Shown: piece by piece, positions 46,118 through 54,560 of the stretch
Layout of the letters: each line of letters begins with the position of its first letter
How positions within the stretch are numbered: position 1 is the first letter of the stretch
Assembly: GCA_050184585.1 (NCBI GenBank)
Contig: JBFXAF010000011.1
Coordinates: 1-64,000, forward strand
Origin: JBFXAF01 sp050184585
GTDB taxonomy: Bacteria > Pseudomonadota > Alphaproteobacteria > Rhizobiales > Rhizobiaceae
Length of the DNA stretch: 64,000 nt
Reading direction: 5' to 3'
The notes under the pieces: generated by a model
Databases searched by the model: none
What the model was told of the DNA's origin: nothing
Seen by the model: the letters and a program-made list of their open reading frames with translations, nothing else
Translations under genes and position numbers: made by a program

Positions 46118-46983
46118 CCGAATGCCCTGACCACCTTGGTCGGCACCTTCTCGAAAATCTCGTCCGGCACGAAGAAGTCGCCGCCGAGTGGTCCCTTGGC
46201 GTTCGGCGCGTATCTCGAGAAGTCGGTGACGCCGGCTTCCCTCAGCACCAGTTCGTCGATGTAGAAGTTGCCGGTCGCCTCGCGCGACGGTTTGGTCAGG
46301 ATCGCGTGAGCGGCGTCGGCCATGATCTCGGGCGAACGGCTCATCGAGGCAAGCGCCTCGCCGCCCAGCAGGTTGCGCACGGCTGCCGTGTCGATCGCCG
46401 TCAGTGGCCATAGAGAATTCACCGCGATGCCGTCCTTGGCGAACTCGGCGCTCATGCCCAGAGTGCACATCGACATGCCGAACTTCGCCATCGTGTAGGC
46501 GACGTGGTTCTTGAACCACTTCGCGGCCATGTCGAGCGGCGGCGCCAGATTGAGGATGTGGGGGTTACCGGCCTTCTTGAGATGCGGAATGCAGGTCTTC
46601 GAGACCAGGAACGTGCCGCGGGTGTTGATCTGGTGCATCAGGTCGTAGCGCTTCATGTCCGTTTCCAGCGTGCCGGTGAGCTGGATCGCGCTGGCGTTGT
46701 TGACGCACACGTCGATGCCGCCGAACTTTTCGACGGTCTTCGCAACCGCTTCCGTCACCTGTGCCTCGTCGCGGATGTCGCACAACACCGCGAGCGCCTT
46801 GCCGCCGGCCGCTTCGATTTCGGCCGCCGCCGTGTGGATCGTGCCCGGCAGCTTGGGATGAGGTGTGTCGGTCTTGGCGGCGATGGTCACGTTCGCGCCT
46901 TCGCGAGCGGCTCTCAGCGCGATCGCCAGGCCGATGCCGCGCGATCCTCCCGAGATGAACAGCGTCTTGCCCCTGAGCGACAT
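46114..46983 (-). CDS. SDR family oxidoreductase, HSDL2-like
   Basis: A 289-residue short-chain dehydrogenase. The nucleotide loop SGGSRGIGLAIA, the VNNASAI element and the catalytic pair Tyr163 and Lys167 (AYTMAKFGM) are present. The sequence around LNLAPPLDMAAKWFKNH resembles the human HSDL2 type. The catalytic Ser normally in this stretch (SPPL) is replaced by Ala147. The long insert PHPKLPGTIH after the first strand is also HSDL2-like. Activity is therefore uncertain. It overlaps FkbM by 4 bp tail to tail. Confidence 0.88.
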   Translation of the reverse strand: MSLRGKTLFISGGSRGIGLAIALRAAREGANVTIAAKTDTPHPKLPGTIHTAAAEIEAAGGKALAVLCDIRDEAQVTEAVAKTVEKFGGIDVCVNNASAIQLTGTLETDMKRYDLMHQINTRGTFLVSKTCIPHLKKAGNPHILNLAPPLDMAAKWFKNHVAYTMAKFGMSMCTLGMSAEFAKDGIAVNSLWPLTAIDTAAVRNLLGGEALASMSRSPEIMADAAHAILTKPSREATGNFYIDELVLREAGVTDFSRYAPNAKGPLGGDFFVPDEIFEKVPTKVVRAFG

Positions 46984-47065
46984 CGCGGCCTCCTCCTGCT
47001 GGTCGAAGCCTTAGCCTTCGAGGAATTCGGAGCTTGGCGCAAGCTGGATGCGTGGCTCTATGGCG

Positions 47066-47590
47066 CTATCCGCAGGCCGCCACCGCCTCGTTGATCAGCG
47101 CGGTGGCGTCGGCGAGGTCGAAGCGGATGAAAGTCTCGTGCGGCGAGCCGTCGGGGGCCGCGTCGGTGGTGATGTCGAACCGGATCGTGAGCGCCGTGCC
47201 GGTTGCCATGGCCTCCAGCAATGCGCGATCGACGGGCGCCATGTAGTTCTGCTCGGCCGCGCCTTCGGAAAACAGGATGACCGCGATGTCGGAACCGGCG
47301 GCCACCAGGGGAAAGGTCCGCCCGTCCACGTCGGCCACGACGAGGCCCGGCAGGTAGAAATACTCCGCCGGAGCGGGGCGGTCGGCCGGCAGCACCGGCC
47401 CGCCATCGCGCGCGTAAAGGTCGATCGCCGGGCCTTCGAGGCAATGCACGAGCAGCGCCTCGACATTGCTGTTGGTCTCCACCGGGCGCGCCGAAACGCC
47501 GCCCTCGATCTTTTCCCAGGCGGCTGCGGACCCCGCCAGCGATACGCCCAGGAGGACGGAGATCCAGGTGATGCATCTGCGAATGGCCAT
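47066..47590 (-). CDS. hypothetical exported protein
   Basis: A 174-residue protein with a clear Sec signal peptide (RR, hydrophobic core, cleavage near SAAA|W). The mature part is beta-rich, with two Cys residues (one at the C-terminus AACG, one in LLVHCLEG). The pattern resembles small periplasmic proteins of the invasion-associated locus B-like type, but the match is weak and not claimed. It is divergent from CapA, with 76 bp between them. Confidence 0.6.
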   Translation of the reverse strand: MAIRRCITWISVLLGVSLAGSAAAWEKIEGGVSARPVETNSNVEALLVHCLEGPAIDLYARDGGPVLPADRPAPAEYFYLPGLVVADVDGRTFPLVAAGSDIAVILFSEGAAEQNYMAPVDRALLEAMATGTALTIRFDITTDAAPDGSPHETFIRFDLADATALINEAVAACG

Positions 47591-47666
47591 TCCGTGAGCA
47601 AGCCATGATGGAGCGGCCCGCGCAACCCCCGTAGCGCTGAAACGAAGGCGACGCTAATCAAGCGGG

Positions 47667-48710
47667 ATGGCAAACTTCCCCGCCTGGTACATCATGAGCT
47701 GGCTGCCCCGGCTCCTCTGGCCGTCGGTGTCCGGGGACCGCATCGGCCTGTCCCCGGCGGCCGGTTGCATGCCCGGCGTCTCCGGCGACCGCATCGTCCG
47801 CCTCGTGTTTCTCGGCGACCTGTCCGCGGTGATGAACCGGCGCCCGCCCGTCGTCGATGCCGCGCTCAGGGACCGCATAGCCGCGGCCGACCTGGTCGTG
47901 GCGAACTGCGAGAGCCCCGTGGTCGAGCGCCCGCATCACCCCTTGCTCACCCGGATCCGCGGCCTCCACGCGATGAAGCCATCCTTGTTGAGGCAGGCCC
48001 TGTCGGCCGCGGGAATCCGGCCGGATCGCCTGGTGCTGTCGCTGGCCAACAACCATGCGCTGGATCAGGGTGTCTCTGGCCTCGAAGAAACCGTCGCCGC
48101 TCTTGGTGAACTCGGCGCCACGATCGCGGGACTGGTCGCCGCGCCGCCGCCGCTCGTAAGCGTAGGCGGCATTTCGATTTCCTTCGACGCCTTCACGATC
48201 TGGCGCAATGCCCCGGCCCGGCCGTTCGCGAAGGTGATCGCGATGGACCCGCGTCCAGCCGCCCGACCGCCCGCCGACCTCGTCTGCGTTCTGCCCCACT
48301 GGGACCGCGAGTTCCGGCATGTGCCGGCCGACTGGACCCGAACTCTCGCGAAACGCCTCGTCGGCGATGGTGCCGGGCTCGTCGTCGGCGGTCATCCGCA
48401 TGTGCCGCAGCCGGTGGAGGTGTTCGGTGGCGCGCTGGTCGCCTACGCGCTCGGCGACTTTCTCGGCACGGCCTGGTTCCGCATCCGCTGGCCGCTCCGC
48501 ATCGCCGCGATGATCGAGGTCGATGTGTCGGCCGGCCCGGAGAGCCGGGGCAGGATAGCGAGCTGGACGATCGTGCCGTTCTATCGCCTGCCGGACGGCG
48601 ACCGCGAGAGGCTCGTTCCGATCGGCGGCCTGCCTGACACGATCGGGGACCGCGTGGCGAAGCGCGTCGAGGCCATCTTCGCTACTCAGCCGCCTTCATC
48701 TTCTCCTTGA
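47667..48710 (+). CDS. CapA family protein
   Basis: A 347-residue protein of the CapA/PgsA metallophosphatase-like fold (PF09587). The conserved run is LVFLGDLSAVM, VANCESPVV, LSLANNHALDQGV, VLPHWDRE, GGHPHVPQPVE. Asp/His/Asn residues in these motifs fit a dinuclear metal site. Founders are tied to poly-gamma-glutamate, but most family members lack an assigned role. The first 35 residues hold a near-direct duplication (VSGDRI appears twice), so the true start may be the ATG at 47694. Its end overlaps the caspase gene by 29 bp. Confidence 0.86.
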   Translation: MANFPAWYIMSWLPRLLWPSVSGDRIGLSPAAGCMPGVSGDRIVRLVFLGDLSAVMNRRPPVVDAALRDRIAAADLVVANCESPVVERPHHPLLTRIRGLHAMKPSLLRQALSAAGIRPDRLVLSLANNHALDQGVSGLEETVAALGELGATIAGLVAAPPPLVSVGGISISFDAFTIWRNAPARPFAKVIAMDPRPAARPPADLVCVLPHWDREFRHVPADWTRTLAKRLVGDGAGLVVGGHPHVPQPVEVFGGALVAYALGDFLGTAWFRIRWPLRIAAMIEVDVSAGPESRGRIASWTIVPFYRLPDGDRERLVPIGGLPDTIGDRVAKRVEAIFATQPPSSSP

Positions 48711-51561
48711 GCAGGAGGTCGAGGTCAGCCGCCCTGATGCCGGCCTCGATGGAATCGAAATAGCTGTCCCACTGGCGCTGTCCGGCCTCGTGATAGACGG
48801 CGCGGCACTCCTCGATCGAGGCGAGCCCCTCGGCCAGCACGGCGCGGTCGGAAGTCTGCTTGCCGAGTTCGAGTTGCACCAGCGCGAGATTGTAGTGCGT
48901 GTCGGCGTAGCTGACCGGGTTCGAGGCGCGGTCGTAGGCCGATAGCGCCAACCTGTAGTGGTCGACCGCCTTCCTCAGGCTGTCCGGTCCGTCGCCGTGG
49001 GTGCCGAGCGAAAAGTAGGAATTGGCCAGGTTGTTGTTTGTCGACGCCCAGCCGATGGCGTCGAAATCCCGCGTACGCACCGAGAGGATCGCCTCGTAGA
49101 TCGGCACCGCCTTGCGGTAGTGCGAAACCTCGTGCGTGTACTCGCCATAGCGGAAATATGCGTTGGCGAGGTTGTTGCTGGTCGCCGCCCATTCGAGCGG
49201 CACCCGCTCGCGGGTGCGCTCCGACAGCGCCGCCTCGAAGGCGATGATCGCCTGATCGAGCACCGCGAGGTCGCCGGTGCGCCCGGCCGAGGTGGACAGC
49301 GCGAGGCCCAGATTGTCCTCGATGCCCGCCCATTTCAGCGGGTCGCGCGTTCGGGTGATCTCTTCGAGCGCGAGGCGGAACGACTGCGCGGCCGCGTCGA
49401 AACGCGCGACGCCCTCCTCCCTGAGACCGAGGTGGTAGAGCGTCGAGCCCAGATTGGAATGCGTTTCCGCCCAGTGCAGCGGCGCGAACGCGCGGGTGCG
49501 CACGGAGAAGATCGCTTCCAGCAGCGCGGCGGCCTCGGTGAGGCGCGCCGCGTCCGGATCGCGGGAACCGAGTTCGCCGAGCGCCAGGGCAAGGTTGTTC
49601 TGGGCATTGCCCCAGTCCATCGGGGCGTTCTGGGCCGTCCACACGTCCAGAGCCGAGCGAAAGGCCGCGACGGCCTCCTCGAGCCGTTCGCGCGTCTGCT
49701 GGCGCTGGCCGATGACGAACAGCGTCGAGCCGAGGTGGTTCTGCAGCCGCGCCCATTCCAGCGGCGCGACGGCGCGCGTGCGCACCTCCATCGCGGCGCG
49801 GGAGGCCGTCACCGACTGTTCCAGCGTCTCCGTGCCCGTCTGCCGCTCGCCGAGCGTCATGAGCACGAGCGCCAGATCGCCCTGGAGCTGTGCGCGCTTC
49901 ACCGGAAGCTCGGCGAGCGCCGGCGCCGCGATGGTCTCCCGCAGTAGCGCAACCGCCCGCTCGATCTCGGCGGTTTCCGCCTGCCGCTCGCCGCGGCCCC
50001 AGATGGCGAGCGCCAGCCCGCTCCTTGAATCGGCCCAGCCTTCCGGGTCGCCATCGGGCGAAGCGAGCCGGATGGCCTCCTGATACGCTGTGATCGCCTC
50101 CTCTCCGGCCGCCTCGTCGGCGTGGAAGAAGTGCTGGTCGGTAAATGCCTTTGCCTGCGACTGCTTGTACCGCAACGCGAGACGGTCGTCCCAGCGCTCG
50201 ACCTGCCCGAAGGCCTTGCCGAAGTCCACGGCCGCGGCGACGTAGTCGTAGGCCAGCGCATAGGTCTCCGCGCTCGAGGCGAACACCGCCGCATGCTCGA
50301 TCCGGCGGGCCTTGAGGTCGGCCTCGGTCTGGTCGAGCGTCTCCTGGAGTTCGCCGACCCGGGCCTTGGCGCGCTCGTGATAGGCAAGCGCCGCTTCGAG
50401 CGCCCCTTCGGCCAACGCCTCGCCGGCCAGCCCGGAAAGCCGGGCGATTTCCGGATCCGACTGCTTGAGCGCCGCCCGATCTTCGAGCAGCGACTTGACG
50501 CGGGCCGCCTGCTCGTCGAGCAGCCGGGCCAACTGGTCTGGATCGTCCGGGGCCTCGGCGCCGAGGGCTTCGAGCATGCCGAACAGCGCATCCATCGGCA
50601 CTCCGTTCTTTTCCGCCGCGGCCGCGACTTGTCGGCGCTCGACATCGCCGACCGACACCATCGACAGCAGCAGCTTGCGCCGTTCGCCGCGTATCGGGGC
50701 AGTCTCGTCGTCCTCGGCCTCGACCGTTCCTCCGAAGAACAGGAGGCGTCGCAGGCTCGAATTGGTCCACGGAAGCTGTTTCGCCTCGGTGCGCAGCCAC
50801 ACCTCTTCGGTGACCATGGTCATGACGTCGGAAAAGGCGAAACCGCCCGCGGGCAGGTGCTTCAGCAGCGCGGCGGCATAGGGGCTGTTGGAGCCTGGCT
50901 GCCCGTCGAGCGCGACGTGGCCCGGCGCGGCGGCGAAGCCGAGCACGGCGCCCAGTCCATCCGGACTGTCTCCACCAGCGGGCTTCAACGCCGATGCCCC
51001 GCGCGGCTCACCGAGACCCGCGACCGATATGGGAACCGGTTCGGTCCCGCCCGCCAGGGTCACCATGGAGCCGGCGGGGAACGGATTGGATCGGCAGGCG
51101 TCGAGCAGCACGATCGTCACTTGCACCGTCGACTCCAGCCTGGCCAGCATCTCCGAGACCGGTGCTAGCTCGCCGGCGATGTCGTCGAGCGCACCGATGT
51201 CGGCGTCGACGGGCACCAGGAAATTCTCGCCGCCCGCCTCGATGCCATGGCCCGAATAGTAGATCAGCGCCACATCGGCGCCCTCGGCGTCTTCGGCGAA
51301 ACGCTCCAGCGCCCTCACCAGCTTCTTTCGGTCGGCGTCTCGGACGAGATCCACCTCGAAGCCGAGGTCGGAGAGCAGGTCGTCGATCGCCTCCGCGTCG
51401 TTGGCCGGGTTCGGCAGAGCGGCAAGATGCTCGTACTCGGATTGGCCGATCACCAGCGCCACGCCGGTCAGCGCCTTCTCCTCGGCGACAGCCGCGATCG
51501 AACCCGCGAGCGCCCACAGCGCGCCGCCCAGAAATCCCCAGTAAGCAATGCGGCGAAACAC
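48682..51561 (-). CDS. caspase-family peptidase with TPR repeats, predicted exported
   Basis: A 959-residue protein. Residues 1-26 look like a Sec signal (WGFLGGALWALAGSIAAVA). The C14 caspase/metacaspase domain spans ~30-280 with the catalytic dyad His105 in YYSGHGIEAGG and Cys156 in VLLDACRSNPF; both are intact. A coiled-coil stretch (~340-430) leads to at least eight TPR-like units of ~45 residues, recognised by repeated W-A-x-x-x-N-N-L-A patterns from ~560 to ~930. Cys proteases with TPR tails act in programmed death or conflict systems in some bacteria. Export would place this one in the periplasm. No obvious substrate gene is adjacent. Confidence 0.88.
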   Translation of the reverse strand: MFRRIAYWGFLGGALWALAGSIAAVAEEKALTGVALVIGQSEYEHLAALPNPANDAEAIDDLLSDLGFEVDLVRDADRKKLVRALERFAEDAEGADVALIYYSGHGIEAGGENFLVPVDADIGALDDIAGELAPVSEMLARLESTVQVTIVLLDACRSNPFPAGSMVTLAGGTEPVPISVAGLGEPRGASALKPAGGDSPDGLGAVLGFAAAPGHVALDGQPGSNSPYAAALLKHLPAGGFAFSDVMTMVTEEVWLRTEAKQLPWTNSSLRRLLFFGGTVEAEDDETAPIRGERRKLLLSMVSVGDVERRQVAAAAEKNGVPMDALFGMLEALGAEAPDDPDQLARLLDEQAARVKSLLEDRAALKQSDPEIARLSGLAGEALAEGALEAALAYHERAKARVGELQETLDQTEADLKARRIEHAAVFASSAETYALAYDYVAAAVDFGKAFGQVERWDDRLALRYKQSQAKAFTDQHFFHADEAAGEEAITAYQEAIRLASPDGDPEGWADSRSGLALAIWGRGERQAETAEIERAVALLRETIAAPALAELPVKRAQLQGDLALVLMTLGERQTGTETLEQSVTASRAAMEVRTRAVAPLEWARLQNHLGSTLFVIGQRQQTRERLEEAVAAFRSALDVWTAQNAPMDWGNAQNNLALALGELGSRDPDAARLTEAAALLEAIFSVRTRAFAPLHWAETHSNLGSTLYHLGLREEGVARFDAAAQSFRLALEEITRTRDPLKWAGIEDNLGLALSTSAGRTGDLAVLDQAIIAFEAALSERTRERVPLEWAATSNNLANAYFRYGEYTHEVSHYRKAVPIYEAILSVRTRDFDAIGWASTNNNLANSYFSLGTHGDGPDSLRKAVDHYRLALSAYDRASNPVSYADTHYNLALVQLELGKQTSDRAVLAEGLASIEECRAVYHEAGQRQWDSYFDSIEAGIRAADLDLLLKEKMKAAE

Positions 51562-51693
51562 CCTCGCCTCCCGTCTAGCCCGAACGCGCTTTGCCCGGGC
51601 CCCATGGCATCACGATGGCATGCAGGTGGCAAGCCGGTGACAGGGGTCTGATTTCATTGCGTTTTGGGTAGGACCGGACGCCTACGCGATTGC

Positions 51694-51722
51694 TTGAAAA
51701 CCGTTGATTTCCGTGCGATACT
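51694..51722 (+). promoter_or_regulatory. candidate sigma-70-type promoter of the first csp gene
   Basis: TTGAAA at 51694 and GATACT at 51717 are separated by 17 bp. They lie in the 347-bp gap between the caspase gene and csp, giving a leader of roughly 180 nt. A GGCCCC...GGGGGC hairpin near 51801-51822 sits in that leader. Long structured leaders are usual for cold-shock mRNAs. Prediction only. Confidence 0.42.
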
Positions 51723-51908
51723 TTCAGTGTTCGGGCATTTGCTGACCCGGTGACTGGAACGTTTTGGACGACCCTTTCCCCGATCCTGTAAATCTCTAAC
51801 GGCCCCACCTTTGGCGGGGGGCTTGTGCATGCGCGCACGTCCGCCAGCAACCTAGAGGCCTTCCCGCCCGCCAGCGGAGGTCACGAGAGACGGGTGAAGG
51901 AGTTCCCC

Positions 51909-52121
51909 ATGTCGCAGACCGGTACGGTCAAATTCTTCAACACTACCAAGGGCTTCGGCTTCATCACGCCTGACGGCGGCGCGAAGGACGTGTTCGTCCA
52001 CATCTCGGCTGTCGAGAAGTCGGGCCTGCGCACCCTGGTCGACGGCCAGAAGGTGTCGTTCGACGTCGAGCCGGATCGCATGGGCAAGGGACCGAAGGCG
52101 GTCAATCTCCGCGCCAGTTGA
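51909..52121 (+). CDS. cold-shock domain protein (CspA family)
   Basis: A 70-residue OB-fold RNA chaperone. RNP1 is KGFGFITP and RNP2 is DVFVHIS, both intact. The ATG at 51909 is preceded by AAGGAG. The protein differs from the next csp product at about twenty positions. A terminator follows at 52157. The leader may regulate it by temperature. Confidence 0.96.
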   Translation: MSQTGTVKFFNTTKGFGFITPDGGAKDVFVHISAVEKSGLRTLVDGQKVSFDVEPDRMGKGPKAVNLRAS

Positions 52122-52156
52122 GCGCACTGCCTCATCCTCGCGATTTCATTTGAAAG

Positions 52157-52190
52157 CGGCGCGACGGGCAACCGTCGCGCCGTTTGCGTT
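52157..52190 (+). terminator. Rho-independent terminator of the first csp gene
   Basis: A perfect 11-bp stem (CGGCGCGACGG / CCGTCGCGCCG) with a GCAA tetraloop is followed by TTTGCGTTT. It begins 36 bp after the csp stop. The rest of 52122-52502 has no gene that I can support. Confidence 0.85.
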
Positions 52191-52502
52191 TGGCTCGCGA
52201 ATCGTGGCCTGCCGAGCCCGGCAACCCGGATTTGCCAGCGCGGGTCAATACGCCATGACAAAGTTTTTTCTTGCCGGCTGGACTGAAATGGAGGAAAAAA
52301 TCCGTGCTCGGACTGGTGCGGGTCCGGAGAGCGGAATGGATTGCGTCCGGACATATGCCAAACAACGATCCGGGATACTGCAAGGCGAGGACGTTCGGGG
52401 AACGCGGCGCGGCAGGACCTTTTCTTCTCCACCAGCACTCCGATGTGGCCGCCGGTCCGCGAAACCTGCGGCGCCTATCATGATGGGAAAAGGGAGTATC
52501 CC

Positions 52503-52715
52503 ATGCCGCAGACCGGCACCGTGAAGTTCTTCAACCATGCCAAGGGGTTCGGCTTTATCACGCCGGATGACGGTGCGAAGGATGTCTTCGTCCACATCTC
52601 GGCCGTGCAGGCATCGGGCCTCCCCGGTCTGAACGATGGCCAGAAGGTTTCCTTCGATACCGAGCCCGACAAGCGGGGCAAGGGGCCGAAGGCCGTGAAC
52701 CTGACCCTCGGCTGA
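52503..52715 (+). CDS. cold-shock domain protein (CspA family)
   Basis: A second 70-residue cold-shock protein, with KGFGFITP and DVFVHIS motifs intact. The ATG at 52503 has AAAAGGGAG upstream. It lies 381 bp after the first csp gene, in the same orientation and separated from it by a terminator, so it has its own promoter. Probable tandem duplicate that has since diverged. Confidence 0.96.
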   Translation: MPQTGTVKFFNHAKGFGFITPDDGAKDVFVHISAVQASGLPGLNDGQKVSFDTEPDKRGKGPKAVNLTLG

Positions 52716-52913
52716 CGCCGCGCCCTTGGTCGAGAGGAGAGCCCCGCGAGGGCTTCCGATCGAACGAGGCGTTCTTTGGTTCCGTGAAATCACCATCGCC
52801 TCGCCGCGGGTGCGCCACATTGCATTCAGGCCGCATTCAGCGCGCCTGCCCTAGTCCTTGCGGCATCGACGGGCCCGTCAATCCTTCCGGGGCCCGCCGC
52901 GAAGGAGAATCCT

Positions 52914-53285
52914 ATGACGCGTTTCCTCAGAACCACCATGCTTTGCACGGCGGTCGCCACAACGGCGATGGCGGTGCTGCCGGCGAGTGCCGGCCAGCCG
53001 CGGCAGGATGAAGCCGGGCTCATCGCTGCCGGAGCCGAAATCCTCGCGGCGATCACCACGCCGGAGCCGCGCGGACGCCTCGACCGATCGCTCCACGACG
53101 TCGTCGACGTCGCATCGGCGGCGGACGCGCAGGACCTGACCGAATTCCCCGAGCCTAAGCAGCCCGAGGTGTTCGATCCGCGCACGCGCGAGTGGTACAA
53201 GTACTGCGAGAACAGCTACCGCGTCTTCAAGCGCACGGCGATCATCGACGGCGAGTATCAGCGCTTCTCATGCAACGCTGCGTGA
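52914..53285 (+). CDS. hypothetical exported protein
   Basis: A 123-residue protein with a Sec signal (RFLRTTMLCTAVATTAMAVL, cleavage near ASA|G). The mature part is acidic in the middle and ends with an aromatic, Cys-containing block: TREWYKYCENSYRVFKR then YQRFSCNAA. The two cysteines could form a disulfide. The ATG at 52914 follows AAGGAGAA. Unknown family, periplasmic or secreted. Confidence 0.65.
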   Translation: MTRFLRTTMLCTAVATTAMAVLPASAGQPRQDEAGLIAAGAEILAAITTPEPRGRLDRSLHDVVDVASAADAQDLTEFPEPKQPEVFDPRTREWYKYCENSYRVFKRTAIIDGEYQRFSCNAA

Positions 53286-53347
53286 AGCGTGGCGTCTGAC
53301 ACGGACCGAGCGAACGCCGCCGACGGGCGGCGTTTCGCTTTCCGGCG

Positions 53348-53989
53348 TCAAGTCAGGAAGGGATTGGTTCGGCGTTCCTCGCCGAATCGCCCGCCTGGCC
53401 CGTGGCCGCATACGAAGCCAATGTCGTCGCCAAGCGGCAGGAGCTTCTCTTTGATCGAGGCGATCAGCGCCTGGTGATCGCCGCCCGGCAGATCGGTGCG
53501 CCCGACCGACCCGCGGAACAGCACGTCGCCGACATGGGCGAACTTGGCGACGGCGTTGAAATAGACCACATGGCCCGGCGCGTGACCGGGGCAGTGCAGC
53601 ACGGAGAAGACGTGGCTGCCGAAGGAGACGACGTCCCCTTCCTTCAGGAACCGGTCCGGAACGCAATTGCGAACGTCGCCCGACAGGCCGAAGCGTGTGG
53701 CCTGCGTCTCGAGATTGTCGAGAAGCGGCCTGTCCGCGACATGCGGGCCGATGATCTCCAGGCCGAGAGCGTCCTTGAGGTCCATCGCCCCGCCCGCATG
53801 GTCGATATGGCCGTGCGTCAGCCAGATGGCGACCGGCGCTATGCCTTCACGGTCGAGGGCTCCGAGGATGAGCGGGATGTCGCCGCCTGGGTCGACCACG
53901 ACGCCCGACTTGTCGTCCGGATCGAAGAGGATCGTGCAGTTCTGCTGGAAGGGGGTGACCGGCACGATCACGCCGTTGAACTGGCTCAT
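53348..53989 (-). CDS. MBL-fold metallo-hydrolase (glyoxalase II-like)
   Basis: A 213-residue hydrolase. The metal motif His59-x-His61-x-Asp63-His64 is seen in LTHGHIDHAGG. Further ligands are in HCPGHAPGHVVY, VGDVLFRGSVGRTDLPGG and the final VCGHGPGG. The start at 53989 (MSQFNGVIVPVTPFQQNC) matches the family N-terminus of the YcbL-like group. Glutathione thioesters are the usual substrates. Stand-alone on the minus strand. Confidence 0.92.
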   Translation of the reverse strand: MSQFNGVIVPVTPFQQNCTILFDPDDKSGVVVDPGGDIPLILGALDREGIAPVAIWLTHGHIDHAGGAMDLKDALGLEIIGPHVADRPLLDNLETQATRFGLSGDVRNCVPDRFLKEGDVVSFGSHVFSVLHCPGHAPGHVVYFNAVAKFAHVGDVLFRGSVGRTDLPGGDHQALIASIKEKLLPLGDDIGFVCGHGPGGRFGEERRTNPFLT

Positions 53990-54107
53990 CGCGATCCTCG
54001 TCTCTTTCCGCCGCCACGCCGTCCTACAGGTCGCGCCGCCGTCAAGGCAACCCGCCAAACGCAGAAGGGCGGCCCGATGGCCGCCCTCCGGTACGAACCG
54101 CGCCGTG

Positions 54108-54407
54108 TCAGCGCTTGTTCATCGCATTCATGACCGCGCCTACGATCGCCGTGAGGATGGCGCCTCCGCCAGCGCCGCCGATGGCATCGCCGAGCAGTCC
54201 CCCCATCGCGCCGGTGGCGGCCGGGTCCGCTCCCATCGAGCCGCCGAGAATCTGGCCCAGGATCTGGCCGCCCGCGACGCCGCCTATCGCGCCGGAGATG
54301 ATCTTCGGAAGCTGGGCCATCGCGGCCTGCTTGATGGCCGCGCCGACGGCCTGGCCGCCGATGATGCCGGTGATGATCTGAACGATGATCGGAAGATAGG
54401 TTTCCAT
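54108..54407 (-). CDS. small glycine-zipper-like hypothetical protein
   Basis: A 99-residue hydrophobic protein rich in Gly and Ala with repeated G-x3-G spacing (IISGAIGGVAGGQILGQILGG; GAMGGLLGDAIGGAGGG). Such patterns pack helices in membranes. The ATG at 54407 has GGAGGG nine bases upstream, supporting expression. It lies downstream of the ilvE terminator. Not recognised as a named family. Confidence 0.6.
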   Translation of the reverse strand: METYLPIIVQIITGIIGGQAVGAAIKQAAMAQLPKIISGAIGGVAGGQILGQILGGSMGADPAATGAMGGLLGDAIGGAGGGAILTAIVGAVMNAMNKR

Positions 54408-54510
54408 GATGCATTCCCTCCAAATGCCGCCGCCGCTCGGCTGGCTGGCAATGGCAGTGAGCGCCGGCCTAAGACTAAAGTCAAATACCCGGATCATGGA
54501 TAGGCACAGA

Positions 54511-54537
54511 AAAGGGCGGCGCTCAGCGCCGCCCTTT
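54511..54537 (-). terminator. terminator after ilvE
   Basis: A 12-bp perfect stem (AAAGGGCGGCGC / GCGCCGCCCTTT) with a 3-nt loop lies 24 bp past the ilvE stop on the minus strand. The outer A/T pairs supply the T tract. Confidence 0.75.
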
Positions 54538-54560
54538 CTCGAAAAGCGTTCTTCCGGAAG

